This document shows positions 61,971 through 64,000 of a stretch of 64,000 nucleotides of DNA, one piece after another. The stretch's first letter is position 1; every line of letters starts with the position of its first letter. This stretch comes from Cyclobacteriaceae bacterium (GTDB taxonomy: Bacteria; Bacteroidota; Bacteroidia; Cytophagales; Cyclobacteriaceae). Under the pieces are notes generated by a model. The model did not search any database. It was not told where the DNA came from and worked only from the letters and a program-made list of their open reading frames with translations. The position numbers and the translations under genes were made by a program. The stretch spans positions 1 to 64,000 of the forward strand of contig JAHBUC010000013.1 of the NCBI GenBank assembly GCA_019638275.1, written 5' to 3'.

Positions 61971-63089
61971 ATGGAAAATAATAGTGGGCTTAACGATCTG
62001 CTTTCAGGGTTTTCTCCTGCTAATCGTAACGAATGGATTCAAGCTGCCTCGTCTGAAATTGATGGTAAAAATCCGTTGGAGGCACTTCAATGGCATAAAT
62101 CTGGAATTACAGGCCTGCCTTATTACGACTTAGAAAACACACCCACGAATCCGTTTTCGCTCACCCCGTCCGATAGTGAATTTTTCGGTGCCCGCTCATG
62201 GCACAACCTTCCGAAAATCAAGGCGTTAGATGTGAAGGCAGCCAACCAAAAAGCATTGCACTATTTGTCTGCCGGTGCAGATGGCATTCTCTTCGAACTG
62301 CAAGATGATTTTTCATTCGAAACCCTGCTCAACAACATTGAATGGCCGTTTTGCAGCATTGGGTTTTCGCTGGACGTAATAACACCCGATTTCTGCAATC
62401 AGCTTGAAAAGTACCTCGGGCAAAAAAAAATTGACCCGACCTCCATTCAGGGTTTTATCTATCAAAAAACTTATCCACATCATCCACAAGTTTTGCACAA
62501 GCTTATCCACATGTTGGATTCGTATAAGAAAACCCAATGTATCGGCATCACCTCGGATAAGCAACTCGTGCCCGACCAAATCAGCGACATGCTGATAAAA
62601 GCAGTTGAGACACTCGACCTACTCGAAAGCAAAAACCAAACTGCAGGCGCTGAAAAAATTTTTTTTTCTGTAAACCTCTCAACGGATTTCATCATTGAAA
62701 TTGCCAAACTAAAAGTGTTACGGAAGCTGTGGTATAAAATTCTGAATGCATATGGTTCAACACTCGAATCAAAATCAATTCGTATTCACGCCACCAGTGA
62801 AGCGTGGATTAATGAAAGCTTTGAACCACATGGAAATATGTTAAATGCCACCACAGCGGGCCTGGCGGCCATTCTGGGTGGATGCACATCCATTACCCTG
62901 ATGCCGGCTGATGAAACCGATGAACGACTCGCCCGAATCGCACAAAATGTGTCGCACATTTTACGCGAGGAGTCACACATCAACAAGGTCGCTGATCCAA
63001 CAGCTGGTTCATACTACCTCGAACAATTGATTCAGGAGTTAAGCGAAAGCGCGTGGAAAAAATTTCTTCAAAACGTTAAAGCATCATGA
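61971..63089 (+). CDS. mutA: Methylmalonyl-CoA mutase small subunit (MutA-like)
   Basis: A 372-residue catalytic-barrel protein related to MCM but without the C-terminal B12 domain. Recognisable blocks are [20 protein letters not shown] near residue 16 and a C-terminal [22 protein letters not shown] near 338. The active-site signature seen in the large subunit is absent, as in non-catalytic small subunits. It is short for the family. Its stop overlaps the start of the large subunit by 4 nt (ATGA). Its coding sequence contains four DnaA-box-like 9-mers (62471-62511). Confidence 0.88.
   Translation: MENNSGLNDLLSGFSPANRNEWIQAASSEIDGKNPLEALQWHKSGITGLPYYDLENTPTNPFSLTPSDSEFFGARSWHNLPKIKALDVKAANQKALHYLSAGADGILFELQDDFSFETLLNNIEWPFCSIGFSLDVITPDFCNQLEKYLGQKKIDPTSIQGFIYQKTYPHHPQVLHKLIHMLDSYKKTQCIGITSDKQLVPDQISDMLIKAVETLDLLESKNQTAGAEKIFFSVNLSTDFIIEIAKLKVLRKLWYKILNAYGSTLESKSIRIHATSEAWINESFEPHGNMLNATTAGLAAILGGCTSITLMPADETDERLARIAQNVSHILREESHINKVADPTAGSYYLEQLIQELSESAWKKFLQNVKAS
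62471..62511 (+). promoter_or_regulatory. Cluster of four DnaA-box-like 9-mers inside mutA
   Basis: TTATCCACA at 62471-62479, TCATCCACA at 62480-62488 (one mismatch), TTTTGCACA at 62491-62499 and TTATCCACA at 62503-62511 all have the same orientation with starts 9, 11 and 12 bp apart. Two are perfect consensus boxes and three fit TTWTNCACA. The site lies 0.74 kb from the dnaA start. It could be part of an origin, a DnaA-titration site, or a coincidence of coding sequence ([11 protein letters not shown]). Confidence 0.55.
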
Positions 63090-64000
63090 GGCCTGATTTT
63101 TCAAAAATCGACATCCATAAAAAAAGCAACGAACCTGCTGATGCTGTTTTAAAATCCTGGAACAGTCCGGAGCAAATTCAGATTAAACCAGTCTATTCCG
63201 AAAACGACATTCACGATTCTGCTCATACAAAATTCGCGTCAGGCATTCCACCGTATTTACGCGGGCCATACGCCAGCATGTACACCGTTCGTCCGTGGAC
63301 GATACGGCAGTATGCGGGTTTTTCAACAGCAAAGGAGTCCAATGCATTCTACCGCAGAAACCTCGCAGCTGGTCAGCGTGGGTTATCCGTTGCATTTGAT
63401 CTGGCCACCCATCGGGGTTATGATTCCGATCACCCGCGCGTTGCCGGTGATGTGGGTAAAGCCGGTGTAGCCATCGATTCGGTACTGGATATGAAAATTC
63501 TGTTCGATCAGATACCATTGGATAAGATGTCTGTGAGCATGACCATGAACGGTGCGGTTATTCCCATCCTCGCATTTTATATTGTGGCGGCAGAAGAACA
63601 AGGTGTAAAACCTGCGCAACTCAGTGGAACTATCCAAAACGATATTTTGAAAGAGTTCATGGTGCGTAACACGTACATCTATCCACCTGAACCTTCCATG
63701 CGCATTGTAGCCGATATTTTTGAATACACTTCGCGCCACATGCCGAAGTTCAACTCCATCAGCATAAGCGGCTACCACATGCACGAGGCTGGTGCACCTG
63801 CTCACATTGAGTTGGCATATACATTAGCAGACGGACTGGAATATATTCGCACCGGAATAAAAGCGGGTATTGCCATTGATGATTTTGCTCCACGTCTTTC
63901 TTTCTTCTGGGGCATCGGCATGAATTTCTTTATGGAGATTGCCAAGATGCGTGCCGGACGTTTACTCTGGTCGAAGATTGTGCAACAATTCAATCCCGAA
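63086..64000 (+). CDS. mutB: Methylmalonyl-CoA mutase large subunit, 3' end cut by window edge
   Basis: The first 305 residues of the catalytic subunit, which interconverts methylmalonyl-CoA and succinyl-CoA with adenosylcobalamin. [20 protein letters not shown] carries the Tyr that supports methylmalonyl specificity (isobutyryl-CoA mutases have Phe). The Arg that contacts the substrate carboxylate is in [27 protein letters not shown] is the later active-site block. The ATG overlaps the mutA stop. The B12-binding domain lies beyond the window, so completeness cannot be judged. Confidence 0.93.
   Translation, partial: MRPDFSKIDIHKKSNEPADAVLKSWNSPEQIQIKPVYSENDIHDSAHTKFASGIPPYLRGPYASMYTVRPWTIRQYAGFSTAKESNAFYRRNLAAGQRGLSVAFDLATHRGYDSDHPRVAGDVGKAGVAIDSVLDMKILFDQIPLDKMSVSMTMNGAVIPILAFYIVAAEEQGVKPAQLSGTIQNDILKEFMVRNTYIYPPEPSMRIVADIFEYTSRHMPKFNSISISGYHMHEAGAPAHIELAYTLADGLEYIRTGIKAGIAIDDFAPRLSFFWGIGMNFFMEIAKMRAGRLLWSKIVQQFNPE

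Noticed and set aside
1233-64000. Many long antisense or out-of-frame reading frames inside clear genes (for example opposite argG, lon, hslU and dnaA)
   Set aside because: They overlap well-supported genes, lack family similarity and show the composition expected of shadow frames.
1-64000. CRISPR array, tRNA, rRNA, prophage or complete insertion sequence
   Set aside because: No regularly spaced direct repeats, no cloverleaf-like segments in the gaps, and no integrase or transposase gene were seen.

Overview
The window reads as chromosomal DNA of a Bacteroidota bacterium, most likely a member of the Cytophagales or a close relative. Supporting signs are type IX secretion (T9SS) genes (PorP/SprF, PorQ, a PorE-like OmpA protein and a very large type-B-sorted cargo), an arginine operon built on the Bacteroidetes-type N-acylornithine carbamoyltransferase, several promoters of the TTG / TAnnTTTG type instead of E. 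coli-like -35/-10 boxes, many SPII lipoproteins, and GC content around 45%. It is mostly ordinary core genome. I see no prophage, integrase, intact insertion sequence, CRISPR array, rRNA or tRNA.

Layout. 1-3.0 kb: small membrane proteins and a Ste24-type protease. 3.3-12.5 kb: a nine-gene minus-strand operon for arginine synthesis (acyltransferase, argG, argC, proC, argD, argF', argB, argE, argH) behind a leader of about 340 nt. 13-20.2 kb: TRIC-family channel, PorP/SprF protein and the divergent giant T9SS cargo. 20.4-31.7 kb: GH20 hexosaminidase, Nudix hydrolase, beta-lactamase-like protein, tRNA threonylcarbamoylation enzyme, 6-phosphofructokinase, Trypco2-like protein, TlpA-like protein, pgk, an RRM protein and a DASS transporter. 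31.7-35.5 kb: ECF sigma/anti-sigma pair, Cys/Asp repeat lipoprotein, ahcY. 35.7-46.5 kb: DsbA/FrnE-like protein, BNR-repeat protein, DUF389 protein, acyltransferase, a doubly frameshifted sixA, and a lon-porQ-hslU-DUF4421 cluster. 46.7-54.6 kb: PorE-like protein, a tandem TonB-plug-like mini-protein, dxr-rseP, an MntA/HepT toxin-antitoxin pair, and a second ECF sigma/anti-sigma/lipoprotein operon. 55.2-64 kb: GH3-family protein, HtrA protease, an ABC pair, dnaA, and the two methylmalonyl-CoA mutase subunits (the second cut by the right edge).

How they work together. The arginine genes form a complete glutamate-to-arginine route except for carbamoyl phosphate synthesis. The carbamoyltransferase has Val90 at the position that separates N-acetylornithine from N-succinylornithine enzymes, so the route probably runs on succinylated intermediates. 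Envelope biogenesis recurs as a theme: T9SS parts, RseP, HtrA, two sigma/anti-sigma modules and an LpxL-like acyltransferase.

Best leads for a second look. (1) Four DnaA-box-like 9-mers in one orientation within 41 bp (62471-62511), inside the mutA gene and 0.74 kb from the dnaA start. (2) The predicted N-succinyl arginine pathway and its long leader. (3) Intergenic repeat families, each built from a short drifting phrase plus an inverted copy, one of which has been read into the end of argE. (4) A 133-bp MITE-like hairpin element. (5) A secreted mini-protein made of two copies of a TonB-plug-like motif. I found no clearly new multi-gene system; these are local observations.
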